64,000 nt of DNA from Actinomycetota bacterium (GCA_016870275.1 VGBZ01000004.1:1-64000), one strand, 5' to 3'; counted from the stretch's first letter, positions 36,551 through 45,572 are shown. Notes: generated by a model from the sequence alone, not told the origin. Numbers and translations: made by a program.

Positions 36551-37561
36551 GTGACCGTGCTCGTGTGTACCGACACCCGGTTCGCTGAACACGACACCGG
36601 TCCGCAGCATCCGGAACACCCGGACCGGCTCGCAGCTGTCGAGGCCGGGCTCGATGAGTTCGACCGGGCGGGAGCGCTCGTTCGCTTCGATGCGGTCCCG
36701 GCGGCCGACGTCGACCTGCAGCGGGTCCATCCTGCGGAGCACGTGGCGGCCCTTGAGCGGGCCTGTGCTGCCGGGGCGACGCATCTCGATGCCGACACCG
36801 CAGTGTGCGAGCGGTCCGCAGATGCAGCCCGGTTGGCCTCGGGGGCGACCATCGACGGGATCAATCGGCTCCGACGGTCCGAGGCCCGAGCGGCGTTCCT
36901 CGCAGTGCGGCCCCCCGGGCACCACGCCTCAGGGACCCGGGTGATGGGGTTCTGTCTGTTCAACCACGTCGCTGTGGCCGCAGCGCACCTGGTCGCTGTC
37001 GGAGAGCGTGTCGCCGTCGTCGACATCGACGCCCACCACGGCAACGGAACCCAGGAGATCTTCGAGGCGTCTGCGGAGGTGCTCTACGTGTCGTGGCACC
37101 AGTGGCCGTTCTACCCGGGTACCGGAGCGGCGACCGAGGTAGGGGTCGGTGCCGGACGGGGCACGACGGTCAACGTCCCCGTCCCAGCCGGCGCCACCGG
37201 CGACCGGTACCTCGAGACCTTCGACCGCGTCGTCGGACCCGCGATCGAGCACCACCGCCCGGACTGGTTGATTCTCTCCGCCGGGTTCGACGCCCATCGT
37301 CGTGATCCGCTCACGAACCTGGGGCTGAGTTCCGGTGACGTCGGAACGCTCGTGGCCCGGATCTGTTCACTCGTCCCGACCTCGAGGTCGATCGCCGTGC
37401 TCGAGGGCGGTTACGACCTCGAGGCGCTGGCCCTCTGCACGCAGGCGACCGTCGGGGCGCTGCTCGGTGAGGGAACCTCCCCCGAGGCGCCCACGACTGG
37501 CGGACCGGGCGAGCGAACTGCCGCCGAGGTCCTCCAACTACGCTCGGCCCGTGACGCCTGA
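36551..37561 (+). CDS. histone deacetylase / acetoin-utilisation family hydrolase
   Basis: The 336-residue zinc-dependent deacylase has the family motifs HPEHPDRL, RPPGHHASGTRVMGFCLFN, VVDIDAHHGNGTQEIF (zinc ligands Asp and His) and LSAGFDAHRRDP. All catalytic residues are kept. It probably removes acetyl or longer acyl groups from protein lysines or polyamines. A GNAT acetyltransferase is encoded divergently 98 bp away, an appealing acetylation-deacetylation pair, though the link is only inferred from proximity. The end overlaps pcnA by 11 bases. Confidence 0.92.
   Translation: MTVLVCTDTRFAEHDTGPQHPEHPDRLAAVEAGLDEFDRAGALVRFDAVPAADVDLQRVHPAEHVAALERACAAGATHLDADTAVCERSADAARLASGATIDGINRLRRSEARAAFLAVRPPGHHASGTRVMGFCLFNHVAVAAAHLVAVGERVAVVDIDAHHGNGTQEIFEASAEVLYVSWHQWPFYPGTGAATEVGVGAGRGTTVNVPVPAGATGDRYLETFDRVVGPAIEHHRPDWLILSAGFDAHRRDPLTNLGLSSGDVGTLVARICSLVPTSRSIAVLEGGYDLEALALCTQATVGALLGEGTSPEAPTTGGPGERTAAEVLQLRSARDA
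37539..37544 (+). promoter_or_regulatory. -10 box of pcnA inside the HDAC gene
   Basis: TACGCT ends six bases before the GTG of pcnA at 37551. It could give the CCA-adding enzyme its own leaderless transcript in addition to read-through. Confidence 0.4.
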
Positions 37562-39002
37562 ACGGGTTCAACAACTCATCGGGACAGCATCCCCGCTCAG
37601 CGAGGCGTTCTCTGCGGCTGGTCGGCGGCTCTACCTGGTTGGTGGAAGCGTTCGCGACATCTTCGCTGTTCCGGCCACCGCTCCGCTGTCGACCGACAAC
37701 GACGCCGACATCGCCTCGGACGACGTCGCTTGGGACGACATCGACTTCACCACCGATGCCGAACCCGGAGAGATCAAGTCGATCGTCGGTCCCTTGGCCG
37801 ACGCCGTGTGGACCACCGGCGAGCGGTTCGGAACGATCGGCATCAAGATCGGCGAGCGGCGGTTCGAGATCACGACCCACCGGGCCGAGTTCTACCGGCC
37901 CGACAGCCGCAACCCCGAGGTGCGCTTCAGCACGAACATCGATGACGACCTGAGTCGTCGGGACTTCACTGTCAACGCCATGGCGCTGGAGGTGACGAGT
38001 TCCAGCCCGAAGCTCATTGACCCCTACGACGGTCTGGCCGATCTCCAGAACCGGATCCTGCGGACCCCCCTGGATCCGGAGGTGTCGTTCTCCGACGATC
38101 CGCTGCGGATGCTCCGGGCCGCTCGCTTCGCGGCCCGTTTCGAGCTCACTCCAACCGCCGAGGTGGTCGCAGCAGTGCGTGAAGGGGCCGAGCGCTTGTC
38201 GATCGTCTCCCCGGAACGGATTCGAGACGAACTCTGCAAGCTCGTCGTCGTGGACGACCCGAGTCCCGGGCTCTGGTTCATCAGCGACACCGGTCTGGCG
38301 ACGGTGTTCCTGCCCGAACTGACCGACATGCGCGTCGAGCAGGATCCGATCCACCGGCACAAGGACGTGCTGTCCCACACGATTGCGGTGGTGGCACAGT
38401 CGGCGTGCCGGCTCGAGGTGCGGCTCTCGGCGCTGTTCCACGACGTCGGCAAGCCGAAGACCCGGGCGATCGGACCCAAGGGGGTCTCGTTCCACCACCA
38501 CGAGGTGGTGGGAGCCCGCATGACCCGTGACCGCATGCGGGCACTGCGGTTCTCCAGGCAACTCGTCGACGACGTGACGCAGCTCGTCTACCTGCACCTT
38601 CGCTTCCACACCTACCAGATGGGTTGGACCGATGCGGCGGTGCGGCGATTCGTCCGTGACGCCGGCCCGCAGCTCGACGATCTTCTGGCACTGACCCGGG
38701 CGGACTGCACCACCCGCAACCGGAGGAAGGCCGAGCAGCTGTCCCGGCGGATCGATGAACTCGAGGCTCGGATCGCAGCGCTGCAGGAGGCCGAGGCGGT
38801 TCGCTCGATCCGTCCGGACCTCGACGGAGCGGCAGTGATGGAGCACCTCGGCATCCCGCCGGGTCCGGTGGTCGGTGCGGCGCTGGCGCACCTGCTCGAG
38901 CTCCGACTCGAGAACGGGCCGCTCTCCCGGGAGGAGGCGATCGCTGCTCTCGACGACTGGTACGCCGTGTCGGGATACGATTCCCGACCGACTGGGGCAT
39001 GA
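37551..39002 (+). CDS. CCA tRNA nucleotidyltransferase (PcnA-like)
   Basis: The 483-residue protein has a class II nucleotidyltransferase head, LYLVGGSVRDIF and the metal-binding DDIDFTTDA, followed by RRDFTVNAMAL. An HD phosphohydrolase-type domain follows: HKDVLSHTIAVV and ALFHDVGKPKTRA. It adds or repairs the CCA end of tRNAs; this matters because at least tRNA-Ile here does not encode CCA. The place next to the DUF6049-sigM block matches Rv3907c. The GTG start at 37551 lies in the end of the HDAC gene. Confidence 0.95.
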   Translation: MTPERVQQLIGTASPLSEAFSAAGRRLYLVGGSVRDIFAVPATAPLSTDNDADIASDDVAWDDIDFTTDAEPGEIKSIVGPLADAVWTTGERFGTIGIKIGERRFEITTHRAEFYRPDSRNPEVRFSTNIDDDLSRRDFTVNAMALEVTSSSPKLIDPYDGLADLQNRILRTPLDPEVSFSDDPLRMLRAARFAARFELTPTAEVVAAVREGAERLSIVSPERIRDELCKLVVVDDPSPGLWFISDTGLATVFLPELTDMRVEQDPIHRHKDVLSHTIAVVAQSACRLEVRLSALFHDVGKPKTRAIGPKGVSFHHHEVVGARMTRDRMRALRFSRQLVDDVTQLVYLHLRFHTYQMGWTDAAVRRFVRDAGPQLDDLLALTRADCTTRNRRKAEQLSRRIDELEARIAALQEAEAVRSIRPDLDGAAVMEHLGIPPGPVVGAALAHLLELRLENGPLSREEAIAALDDWYAVSGYDSRPTGA

Positions 39003-39012
39003 GGAGCACGAG

Positions 39013-39480
39013 TTGACGAAGGACGGAACCGAAGGTGGTGGCGGGCGCACCGGGGTGATCGTCGTCGGAGTCGACGGCTCAGAGCACTCCCTGGCGGCGC
39101 TCCGCTGGGCCGCTGAGGACGCCCGCCTCCGGGGGTGCACCCTGCGTGTTGTGGCGGCATTCACGACGCCGTTGATGACCACCGGTTACGAGATGATGGC
39201 GCCGGACCCCACGGACCTGCACAACGCCACCGATTCGATGCTCAACGCTGCGGTTGCGAGCGTTCGGGCAGAGGGGCTCCTGGAGGATCTCGAGGTGGAG
39301 GCCGAGGTGCTTGACGGCCACGCCGCTGACCGACTCATCGTCTGTTCCGAGGCAGCCGACCTGCTCGTGGTGGGATCCCGGGGTCACGGCGGATTCGTCG
39401 GAGCGCTGCTCGGGTCGGTCACGACCTACTGCGTGACCCACGCCAAGTGCCCGGTGGTGGTTGTCCGAACCAGGTCCTGA
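39013..39480 (+). CDS. universal stress protein (UspA family)
   Basis: The 155-residue protein begins at TTG 39013, six bases after GAGGAG. It has the single Usp fold: VIVVGVDGSEHSLAALRWAA at the N-terminus, and the ATP-binding motif VVGSRGHGGFVGALLGSVT (G-2x-G-9x-G-S/T), so it likely binds ATP. It ends in CPVVVVRT. Such proteins support survival under stress or dormancy. It is ten bases past pcnA on the same strand. Confidence 0.93.
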   Translation: MTKDGTEGGGGRTGVIVVGVDGSEHSLAALRWAAEDARLRGCTLRVVAAFTTPLMTTGYEMMAPDPTDLHNATDSMLNAAVASVRAEGLLEDLEVEAEVLDGHAADRLIVCSEAADLLVVGSRGHGGFVGALLGSVTTYCVTHAKCPVVVVRTRS

Positions 39481-39546
39481 TCCGAGCCGTCGGCGCAGTC
39501 GACGGCCAACTCGGCGAACGGAGGCCGGGCGGCTGAGTCGGCCCGG

Positions 39547-40356
39547 TCAGATGCCGAGTTTGCGGGCGCGCATGAGGAGCGTCTCGGGAACCCACTCGCT
39601 CAGCGATGAACGATGGGGGCTCGTTTCGGCACCGTCGGTGCGTGGTTCGAGGATGGTGTCGACCCGGAAGCTCGCACGGGTGAGTGTCGTGAAGACCTCG
39701 CCCAGGGAGTGCGGGTGGCTCACCCCCTCGTCCACACCGGCTCGCCAGGCTCGTGGCGCTTCGTGCCAGGCCGTGCGGGTCAGCGACGGCGGCTGTTGTT
39801 CAGTGTCGTCGTCCTCGAGCATGGCGGCGAATGGGTGTGGGAGCGACAGGATGAACGGCGACTCGGGCGTCAGGACCCGATGGACCTGACGGACGACCCG
39901 GCTGAGGTCCTGGACCTCGGCGAGGGCGTAGATCGAGACCACCAGGTCGACGGCGTCGGCCCGGACGAACGCCAGGTCGGCGAGGTCGCTGTGGTGGAAC
40001 TCGATGCGGACCTCGGCCCGCTCGGCTGCGGCTCGGGCCTGCGCCAGACGGGTTGTCGAGGTCTCGACGGCGATCACACGGGCGCCGCTCCGGGCGAGTG
40101 CGATGGACGCTGCACCGGTGCCGCATCCGAGGTCGAGCACGCGACGTCCGTCGACGTTGCCGATGAGCCGGTTGATCTGGTCGTGGTCGAGATCGGGGCC
40201 GAACTCGACGACCCGGCCACTGAGTTCGACACCGTGGGGGAAGCTCACCGGGGGCAGCGGCTCGGGGCGCGTGTGTTCGTCGACGAGCCCGGGCTTGACG
40301 TTCAGGTTCCCGGCAGAAGGGTGCCGTCGGACTGCGGTCGGGGCCATTGCCAACAT
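39547..40356 (-). CDS. class I SAM-dependent methyltransferase
   Basis: The 269-residue protein has SAM-binding motif I VLDLGCGTGAASIALA, motif II VIAVETSTTRLAQA and motif III-like DAVDLVVSIYALAEVQD. Its C-terminal half has EVFTTLTRASFRVDTILEP as in methyltransferase-11-type enzymes. The substrate is unknown. It converges on the universal stress gene; the 66-bp gap between them has no clear hairpin. Confidence 0.85.
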   Translation of the reverse strand: MLAMAPTAVRRHPSAGNLNVKPGLVDEHTRPEPLPPVSFPHGVELSGRVVEFGPDLDHDQINRLIGNVDGRRVLDLGCGTGAASIALARSGARVIAVETSTTRLAQARAAAERAEVRIEFHHSDLADLAFVRADAVDLVVSIYALAEVQDLSRVVRQVHRVLTPESPFILSLPHPFAAMLEDDDTEQQPPSLTRTAWHEAPRAWRAGVDEGVSHPHSLGEVFTTLTRASFRVDTILEPRTDGAETSPHRSSLSEWVPETLLMRARKLGI

Positions 40357-40442
40357 TGTCGCCGCTGGACACCCGGCGGACGCGGACCACGGGGCCAGCG
40401 GGCAGAGGGGACAATGCCGGTTGCGGCGATGCCGGTCAGGGG

Positions 40443-40448
40443 TAGCGT
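40443..40448 (+). promoter_or_regulatory. -10 box of the DUF5318 gene
   Basis: TAGCGT ends six bases before the GTG at 40455 with no ribosome-binding site between, indicating a leaderless transcript. Confidence 0.45.
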
Positions 40449-40454
40449 GACGAG

Positions 40455-40916
40455 GTGCCGCTCAGCCAACCGGACTCCACGCCTCGCCCCGGTCGTTCGC
40501 CGGGCAGCGTCGACTACCGGTTCGCCCGACGGCAGGTCCTGGGCCGGGTTCGTTCCGGAGCGATTGCCCGGAGCGAGGTCTGCGACGCCCAGCGGGAACT
40601 GATGCGGGTCGCCGAGCACTGTTCGCAGAAGGCCACGACGCCATGTCCGGTGTGCGCTGAGAACAGGCTCCGGATCGTCCGTTACGTCTTCGGTCCGCGC
40701 CTCCCGGCCGGAGGCCGGGTCGTGACGAGCCGGTCCGAGTTGCGCAAGCTCGCCTCCGGTCGTTCCGGTCTGCGGTGCTACGTCGTCGAGGTCTGCCTGG
40801 GGTGTCGCTGGAACCATCTGATCGAGGTGGTGCCTCTGGCCTCCCCTGACCGCTCGATCGCTCCGGCTGGGTCTCCCGGGGGGAGCGGGCGGTCAGCGGC
40901 GTCGGGCAAGCGCTGA
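40455..40916 (+). CDS. DUF5318 family protein
   Basis: The 153-residue protein has the core VDYRFARRQVLGRVRSGAIA, a Cys pair CPVC and a second pair CLGC, forming a likely zinc ribbon. HCSQKATTPCPVC and VVEVCLGCRWNHL are the clearest stretches. This is the actinobacterial DUF5318 family, found next to ponA in mycobacteria (Rv0049 beside Rv0050). The function is not known; conserved linkage suggests a role in wall synthesis or its control. ponA follows 98 bases downstream. Confidence 0.82.
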   Translation: MPLSQPDSTPRPGRSPGSVDYRFARRQVLGRVRSGAIARSEVCDAQRELMRVAEHCSQKATTPCPVCAENRLRIVRYVFGPRLPAGGRVVTSRSELRKLASGRSGLRCYVVEVCLGCRWNHLIEVVPLASPDRSIAPAGSPGGSGRSAASGKR

Positions 40917-41014
40917 GCCGCCCGACCGGACACGGCGGCGATCCTCGGGCAGACTCTGGCGTCCCGGTTCGTGCCGGGCCGTTGCGGATCCGAACGGACC
41001 GCAGGTGACCTGCC

Positions 41015-43270
41015 GTGGCTGAGCGAACGATCAAGAGCACCAGTCGGCCCAGTCCGACTGATCAGGACTCTCCGCCACGCCGGGGTTTTCTCTGGCGACT
41101 CCGCTACTTGGCGTTCGGGGCCGTGGTCATCGGTGTGGTGGCTGTCGGTGGGGTGTGGACAGCGCTCAACACGCTCGAGCTCCCACCCGAGAAGCGTCCC
41201 ATCGAGACGTCGTTCGTCTGCGCAGCGAACGTCGCCGCAGGCCAGTGCGGCTTCGACACGGCCATGGCGAAGCTCACAGCCGAGGAGGAGCGGGTTCTCG
41301 TCACCTACGAGCAGCTCCCGGACGTACTCGTCCAGGCCGTCCTCGCCGCTGAGGACCGCAAGTTCTTCGATCACAACGGTGTCGATCCACTCGGGATCGG
41401 TCGGGCCTTCTACCGGACGGTCTTCGGCGACGGTGACAGCCTCCAAGGTGGTTCGACCATCACCCAGCAGTACGTCAAGAACGTCTACCTCACCTCGGAC
41501 CGGACGCTCGACCGCAAGGTGCGCGAGGCCATCCTGGCGGTGAAGCTCGAACAAGAGCTCGACAAGCGCCAGATCCTCACCCGATACCTGAACGAGGTCT
41601 ACTTCGGGCGGGGTGCGTACGGGGTCGAGGCCGCCGCCCGGACGTACTTCGGCCGGGACGTGGAGCAACTCGACCTGGCCCAGGCGACCTATCTGGCCGG
41701 CCTGATCCGTTCGCCAGAGACCGCCGACGCCACGCTCGCTCCGGACGTGGCCAGTCGTCGTCGAGCCAGCGTGTTGACCGCCATGGTCGAGGAGGGGTTC
41801 ATCGACCAGGCGACTGCCGATGCCACCGCCGCCCAGCCGTGGCTGACCGAAGCTCGCATCGAGCAGGACGGACGGGTGATTCCAGCGAGCATCCTTCCCC
41901 GGCTCGAGGAACGGTCCGAGCTCGGCACGATTCGTTATGAGGAGATCGGCTCGGACTACTGGGTGGAACTGGTTCGTCGACAACTCCGGGACCGATTCGG
42001 GCCCGGAGCGGAGACGCGTGGATTCCGTGTCTACACGACGTTCGATCCGGATGTTCAGGCCGATGCCGTCGAGGCGGTCAACGGCTATGTGAACCAACCG
42101 GAGGGACCGCTGGGGTCGCTCGTCTCGGTCGACGAGGAGGGCCGGGTCGTGGCGATGGTGGCCGGACGGGACTACGCCTCGAGTCAGGTCAACCTGGCCC
42201 TCGGAGCGGAGGGTGGGGGCGCCGGTCGTTCACCGGGGTCCACGTTCAAGCCACTCGCTCTGGCTGCGTTCGTGGAGGACAATTTCTCCGTCGAGTCGCG
42301 GTTCGAGGCGCCCCCGACCACGCAGTTCCCCGGCGTGACCGACTCCGACGGGTCACCGTGGCGGCCGGCCAACTACGACCGCCGGGGCCGAGGGGTTCAG
42401 ACCGTCGAGCAGGCGACGTGGGGGTCGACCAACACCGTCTACGCGGGGATGGTCGACCAGATCACCCCGGAACGGCTAGCCAGCATGGCCGAGCGGTTGG
42501 GAGTGACCGCCGACCTCGACCCGGTCTACTCCCTCGTCCTCGGGGCCGAGGGCGTCTCGGTGATGGACATGACCTCGGCGTACTCGACGTTCGCCCGGCA
42601 CGGAGTCCGAATCGACCCGTACCTGATCGAACGCATCGAGGACTCCAACGGCAACGTGGTCTTCGATGCCGCAGTCGACGTCCCGCGTCGTCAGGTGATC
42701 GCACCCGATGTGGCCGACACGGTGACGTCGGTGCTGACCGGGGTGATCCGGCGCGGGACCGGAACGAACGCTGCGTTCGGTTCGCCTGCCGCAGGCAAGA
42801 CCGGCACGACCGACAACGCCGAGGATGCCTGGTTCGCCGGCTACACATGTCGCCTCACCTCGGTCGTGTGGATCGGTTACGAGCAGCCCAGGACCATGAC
42901 GGTCGGGGGCGGCGGACAGATGTCTGGTGGCGCAACGCCGGCACGCATCTGGAGATCGTTCATGTCGCAGGCCACCAGCGGCGACGAGGCGTGCGAGTAT
43001 GCCGATGTCGACTTCGGCGAGAAGGTGCTCAACCGCAACGTCGCCCCGTCCAGGTCGCAGTCCCCGGGCACGGGCGGCAGATCGTCGAGTTCGACGACTT
43101 CGGTTCCGGGGGGGTCGTCGACGTCGGTCCCGTCCTCGTCGACGACGGTACCGCGGCCGTCGACGACGGTGCCCCGGCCGTCGACGACGGTGCCCCGGCC
43201 GTCGACGACGGTGCCCCGGCCGTCGACGACTGCCGCTCCAGCACCTCCGACCACATCGTCGTCGCCCTGA
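41015..43270 (+). CDS. bifunctional penicillin-binding protein (transglycosylase/transpeptidase)
   Basis: The 751-residue class A PBP has a membrane anchor near residues 33-50 and a GT51 glycosyltransferase domain with catalytic EDRKFFDHNG (Glu113) and GGSTITQQYVKN. A transpeptidase domain follows: STFK (Ser409, Lys412), STN in WGSTNTVYAG, and KTGT at 595-598. The tail is Ser/Thr/Pro-rich with four TTVPRPS repeats, probably spanning the wall. It polymerises and crosslinks peptidoglycan outside the membrane, corresponding to ponA1. The GTG at 41015 follows AGGTGA. Confidence 0.96.
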   Translation: MAERTIKSTSRPSPTDQDSPPRRGFLWRLRYLAFGAVVIGVVAVGGVWTALNTLELPPEKRPIETSFVCAANVAAGQCGFDTAMAKLTAEEERVLVTYEQLPDVLVQAVLAAEDRKFFDHNGVDPLGIGRAFYRTVFGDGDSLQGGSTITQQYVKNVYLTSDRTLDRKVREAILAVKLEQELDKRQILTRYLNEVYFGRGAYGVEAAARTYFGRDVEQLDLAQATYLAGLIRSPETADATLAPDVASRRRASVLTAMVEEGFIDQATADATAAQPWLTEARIEQDGRVIPASILPRLEERSELGTIRYEEIGSDYWVELVRRQLRDRFGPGAETRGFRVYTTFDPDVQADAVEAVNGYVNQPEGPLGSLVSVDEEGRVVAMVAGRDYASSQVNLALGAEGGGAGRSPGSTFKPLALAAFVEDNFSVESRFEAPPTTQFPGVTDSDGSPWRPANYDRRGRGVQTVEQATWGSTNTVYAGMVDQITPERLASMAERLGVTADLDPVYSLVLGAEGVSVMDMTSAYSTFARHGVRIDPYLIERIEDSNGNVVFDAAVDVPRRQVIAPDVADTVTSVLTGVIRRGTGTNAAFGSPAAGKTGTTDNAEDAWFAGYTCRLTSVVWIGYEQPRTMTVGGGGQMSGGATPARIWRSFMSQATSGDEACEYADVDFGEKVLNRNVAPSRSQSPGTGGRSSSSTTSVPGGSSTSVPSSSTTVPRPSTTVPRPSTTVPRPSTTVPRPSTTAAPAPPTTSSSP
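43141..43224. repeat. four 21-bp tandem repeats at the end of the PBP gene
   Basis: Four copies of GACGACGGTGCCCCGGCCGTC (the first with two changes) encode TTVPRPS units. The period of 21 keeps the frame, so the wall-spanning tail can lengthen or shorten by slippage. Confidence 0.88.
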
Positions 43271-43414
43271 GCGCGTTCTGGGCGCCGCCGTTCGGCCGAC
43301 CCGGCTGACACCGGGCTGTCTGCGACACCTGGCGCCCCGCACCGCCGCAGAGCGGTCGAGGAGGTTCGCCGCCCGATTCCTGAGCAGGTCCTCGGTGGGG
43401 CTGGGGGCTGGTAG

Positions 43415-43444
43415 TTGCTTCCACACGGGTGCCCGTCGTACCGT
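43415..43444 (+). promoter_or_regulatory. predicted panB promoter
   Basis: TTGCTT (43415-43420) and TACCGT (43439-43444) are spaced by 18 bases, about 55 bases before the panB ATG, which has a proper GAGGAGG ribosome site. Confidence 0.5.
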
Positions 43445-43497
43445 TGGTGTGTCGGCCGGCAGCCACAGGGCGCTGGACCAACTGAGGAGGTGGGCTC

Positions 43498-44373
43498 ATG
43501 GCTCCATCTGCACCAACCGCTCCTGTCCGTCGAACGGTCCCCGCCGTTCGCTCGGCCAAGGTCCGCCAGGGTGACGCCCCGCTGGTTATGGTCACGGCCT
43601 ACGACGCGCCGGGAGCCCGAATCGCCTCGGCCGCCGGCGTCGACATGATCCTCGTCGGCGACTCCGTGGCCATGGTCGTGCTCGGCTACGACGACACGCT
43701 GCAGGTGACCGTGGAGGACCTGGCGCACCACACCGCTGCTGTGGCCCGGGCCAAGCCCGAGTGCCTGATCGTCGGAGACCTGCCGTGGCTCAGCTACCAC
43801 GTGTCGATCCCCGAGACTGTGCACAACGCTGCTGCCCTCGTCCGAGCCGGGGCGCAGTGCGTGAAGCTCGAGGGCGGACGCAAGCGGGTACCGGTGATCG
43901 AGGCGCTCGTCGATGCGGAGATCCCGGTGATGGGTCACCTCGGGCTCACACCTCAGTCGGTGCACGCCATGGGCGGGTTCCGGGTTCAGGCCAAGGAGTC
44001 AGAGGCGGCCCTGCAACTCGTCGCCGATGCCAAGGCACTCGAGCACGCCGGTTGCTTTGCGATCGTGCTCGAGGGCGTTCCGGACGAGGTCGCACGGATG
44101 GTCACCGCTGCAGTCGACGTCCCGACCATCGGCATCGGAGCGGGACGCCACTGCGACGGTCAGGTACTCGTGTTCCACGATCTGCTCGGCCTGGAGGATC
44201 GCCAACTCCCGAAGTTCGTCCGGCGTTACGCCTCGCTCGCCGACGCCGCCATCGACGCCGTGTCGGCGTTCGCTGCCGACGTCCGCTCAGGGACGTTCCC
44301 CTCGGCCGAGGAGTCGTACCACCTCGCTGCGGACGAGGCGGAGGCGCTGGCGCTCTACGGCGCAGCGCACTGA
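43498..44373 (+). CDS. panB: 3-methyl-2-oxobutanoate hydroxymethyltransferase
   Basis: This 291-residue (beta-alpha)8 enzyme transfers a hydroxymethyl group from methylenetetrahydrofolate to ketoisovalerate, the first committed step to pantothenate and CoA. The clear motifs are MVTAYDAPGARIASAAGVDM, LVGDSVAMVVLGYDDTL, VKLEGGRKR and PVMGHLGLTPQSVHAMGG. The last is the active-site loop, and IGIGAGRHCDGQVLVFHDLLG follows. No panC or panD is present, so the gene is isolated. It has a GAGGAGG site seven bases before the ATG. Confidence 0.97.
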   Translation: MAPSAPTAPVRRTVPAVRSAKVRQGDAPLVMVTAYDAPGARIASAAGVDMILVGDSVAMVVLGYDDTLQVTVEDLAHHTAAVARAKPECLIVGDLPWLSYHVSIPETVHNAAALVRAGAQCVKLEGGRKRVPVIEALVDAEIPVMGHLGLTPQSVHAMGGFRVQAKESEAALQLVADAKALEHAGCFAIVLEGVPDEVARMVTAAVDVPTIGIGAGRHCDGQVLVFHDLLGLEDRQLPKFVRRYASLADAAIDAVSAFAADVRSGTFPSAEESYHLAADEAEALALYGAAH

Positions 44374-44713
44374 TCGGATCGATCGAACCGCGCACAACCA
44401 CCTGGGCAATCACTGGGGCTTGTGCGACCTGGTCAGAACGGCCCGGCTCTCGCTGTCACACCCCCGTCGCATGATCCCGGGTGTGAACCGCAACGCTGTC
44501 ATCGTTCCCTCCGCCTCACCGACTGGACTCGGCCGCTACCGGAGTGCCTACACTCTCGGGCGCTCGGAGCGGTTTCGTCCCGGGCGCACAGCCCGGTTTC
44601 GTCCCGGGCACACAGCCCGGTTTCGTCACCGGGACCCTGTCCTGCAGATCGCAGGACCCTCGTGTCGTTCGGGCCCGCCCGGAGAGTCCCGAGGTCCGAA
44701 GGGAGGAGTCAGC
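44374..44713 (+). promoter_or_regulatory. rpsF leader region with promoter, tandem hairpin repeats and a stem-loop
   Basis: This 340-bp gap has no gene. TACACT at 44549-44554 with TGGACT at 44524-44529 is a possible promoter. Downstream, in the expected leader of the rpsF operon, are the 24-bp repeats (44571-44633), a 7-bp stem GTCCTGC-AGATC-GCAGGAC at 44639-44657, and a CCGAAGGGAGGAG stretch just before rpsF. rpsF leaders in other bacteria bind the S6:S18 complex for feedback control; a similar role here is inferred. Confidence 0.5.
44571..44633. repeat. 24-bp tandem repeats, each a hairpin
   Basis: Two full copies and one partial copy of GGTTTCGTCCCGGGCGCACAGCCC (position 16 varies) lie in tandem. 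Across copy borders GCCCGG pairs with CCGGGC around a TTTCGTC loop, giving successive 6-bp stems. No reading frame with protein-like content spans them. Confidence 0.8.
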
Positions 44714-45124
44714 GTGGCCGTACGCGTCTACGAACTCATGATCATCGTCGACCGGGACGTCGACGATTCCGCCAACACCGCCGTGCTCGACCGGGTCGGA
44801 GAACTCGTCGAGGCGGGTGGCGGCACGGTCGCCACTGTGGACAAATGGGGCCGGCGCCGGTTCGCCTACCCGATCAACCACAAGGACGAGGGCGTCTACT
44901 CGGTGCTTGAGATCGTCACTGAGGGCCCGAACCTCGACGATGTCGACCGGTACCTCCGGCTCGCGGACGACGTCGTCCGCCACAAGATCTTCCGACTTCC
45001 CGATACCGAAGCCGCTCGTCGCGGTCTGATCGGCGGTGCCACACCGGAACCGGTGAGCGCATCTGCGGGCGTTGCGGCGTCGAGTCGGCAGGCATCGGAT
45101 CAGGACGAAGAAGGAAAGGACTGA
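44714..45124 (+). CDS. rpsF: 30S ribosomal protein S6
   Basis: The 136-residue protein starts at GTG 44714 after GGGAGGAG. The S6 core is MAVRVYELMIIVDRD, then TVDKWGRRRFAYPINHKDEGVYSVL and VRHKIFRLP. About 40 residues of Ala/Ser-rich tail ending DQDEEGKD extend beyond the short form usual in actinobacteria. S6 pairs with S18 in the platform of the small subunit. ssb follows after one base. Confidence 0.97.
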   Translation: MAVRVYELMIIVDRDVDDSANTAVLDRVGELVEAGGGTVATVDKWGRRRFAYPINHKDEGVYSVLEIVTEGPNLDDVDRYLRLADDVVRHKIFRLPDTEAARRGLIGGATPEPVSASAGVAASSRQASDQDEEGKD

Positions 45125-45125
45125 C

Positions 45126-45572
45126 ATGGCAGGCAACTACGTCGAACTGATCGGAAACCTGACCCGTGACCCGGAGCTCCGGTTCATTCCCTCCGGAGCA
45201 GCGGTGGCCAACTTCGGCCTCGCAGTCAACCGGCGCTGGCGGAACCAGCAGAGCAACGAGTGGGAAGAAGAAGTCAACTTCTTCGACGTCGTCTGCTGGC
45301 GCGATCTGGCCGAGAACGTCGCTGAGTCCCTCTCCAAGGGCAACCGGGTGCTCGTCAGCGGGCGGCTCCAGTCCCGTTCGTGGGAGACCGACAACGGCGA
45401 CAAGCGAATCAAGGTCGAAGTCGTCGCCGACGAGGTCGGACCCAGTCTCCGCTGGGCCACTGCCCAGGTCACCCGGACCGAGCGTCGCGAGGGTGGCGGC
45501 GGTGGCGGCTTCGACGCCCCACCGCCAACGAACGAACCCCCGAGCTACGGACAGGACGAGGAGCCCTTCTGA
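45126..45572 (+). CDS. ssb: single-stranded DNA-binding protein
   Basis: The 148-residue SSB has an OB fold ([48 protein letters not shown]) and a Gly/Pro-rich linker. It ends in the acidic tip GQDEEPF, which recruits replication and repair proteins. It coats single-stranded DNA as a tetramer. The ATG follows the rpsF stop by one base, and the TGA overlaps the rpsR ATG. Confidence 0.97.
   Translation: MAGNYVELIGNLTRDPELRFIPSGAAVANFGLAVNRRWRNQQSNEWEEEVNFFDVVCWRDLAENVAESLSKGNRVLVSGRLQSRSWETDNGDKRIKVEVVADEVGPSLRWATAQVTRTERREGGGGGGFDAPPPTNEPPSYGQDEEPF

Noticed and set aside
37311-39182. 623-codon open frame on the minus strand opposite pcnA
   Set aside because: It is a shadow of the CCA-adding enzyme gene; the plus strand has full catalytic motifs, and the shadow is Arg/His/Gly-rich without any domain.
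40778-42097. 439-codon minus-strand frame opposite the penicillin-binding protein
   Set aside because: It is antisense to conserved transglycosylase motifs and has no domain of its own.
43141-43224. Second short-repeat array, checked as a CRISPR
   Set aside because: The repeats are contiguous 21-bp coding units of the penicillin-binding protein tail, without spacers.
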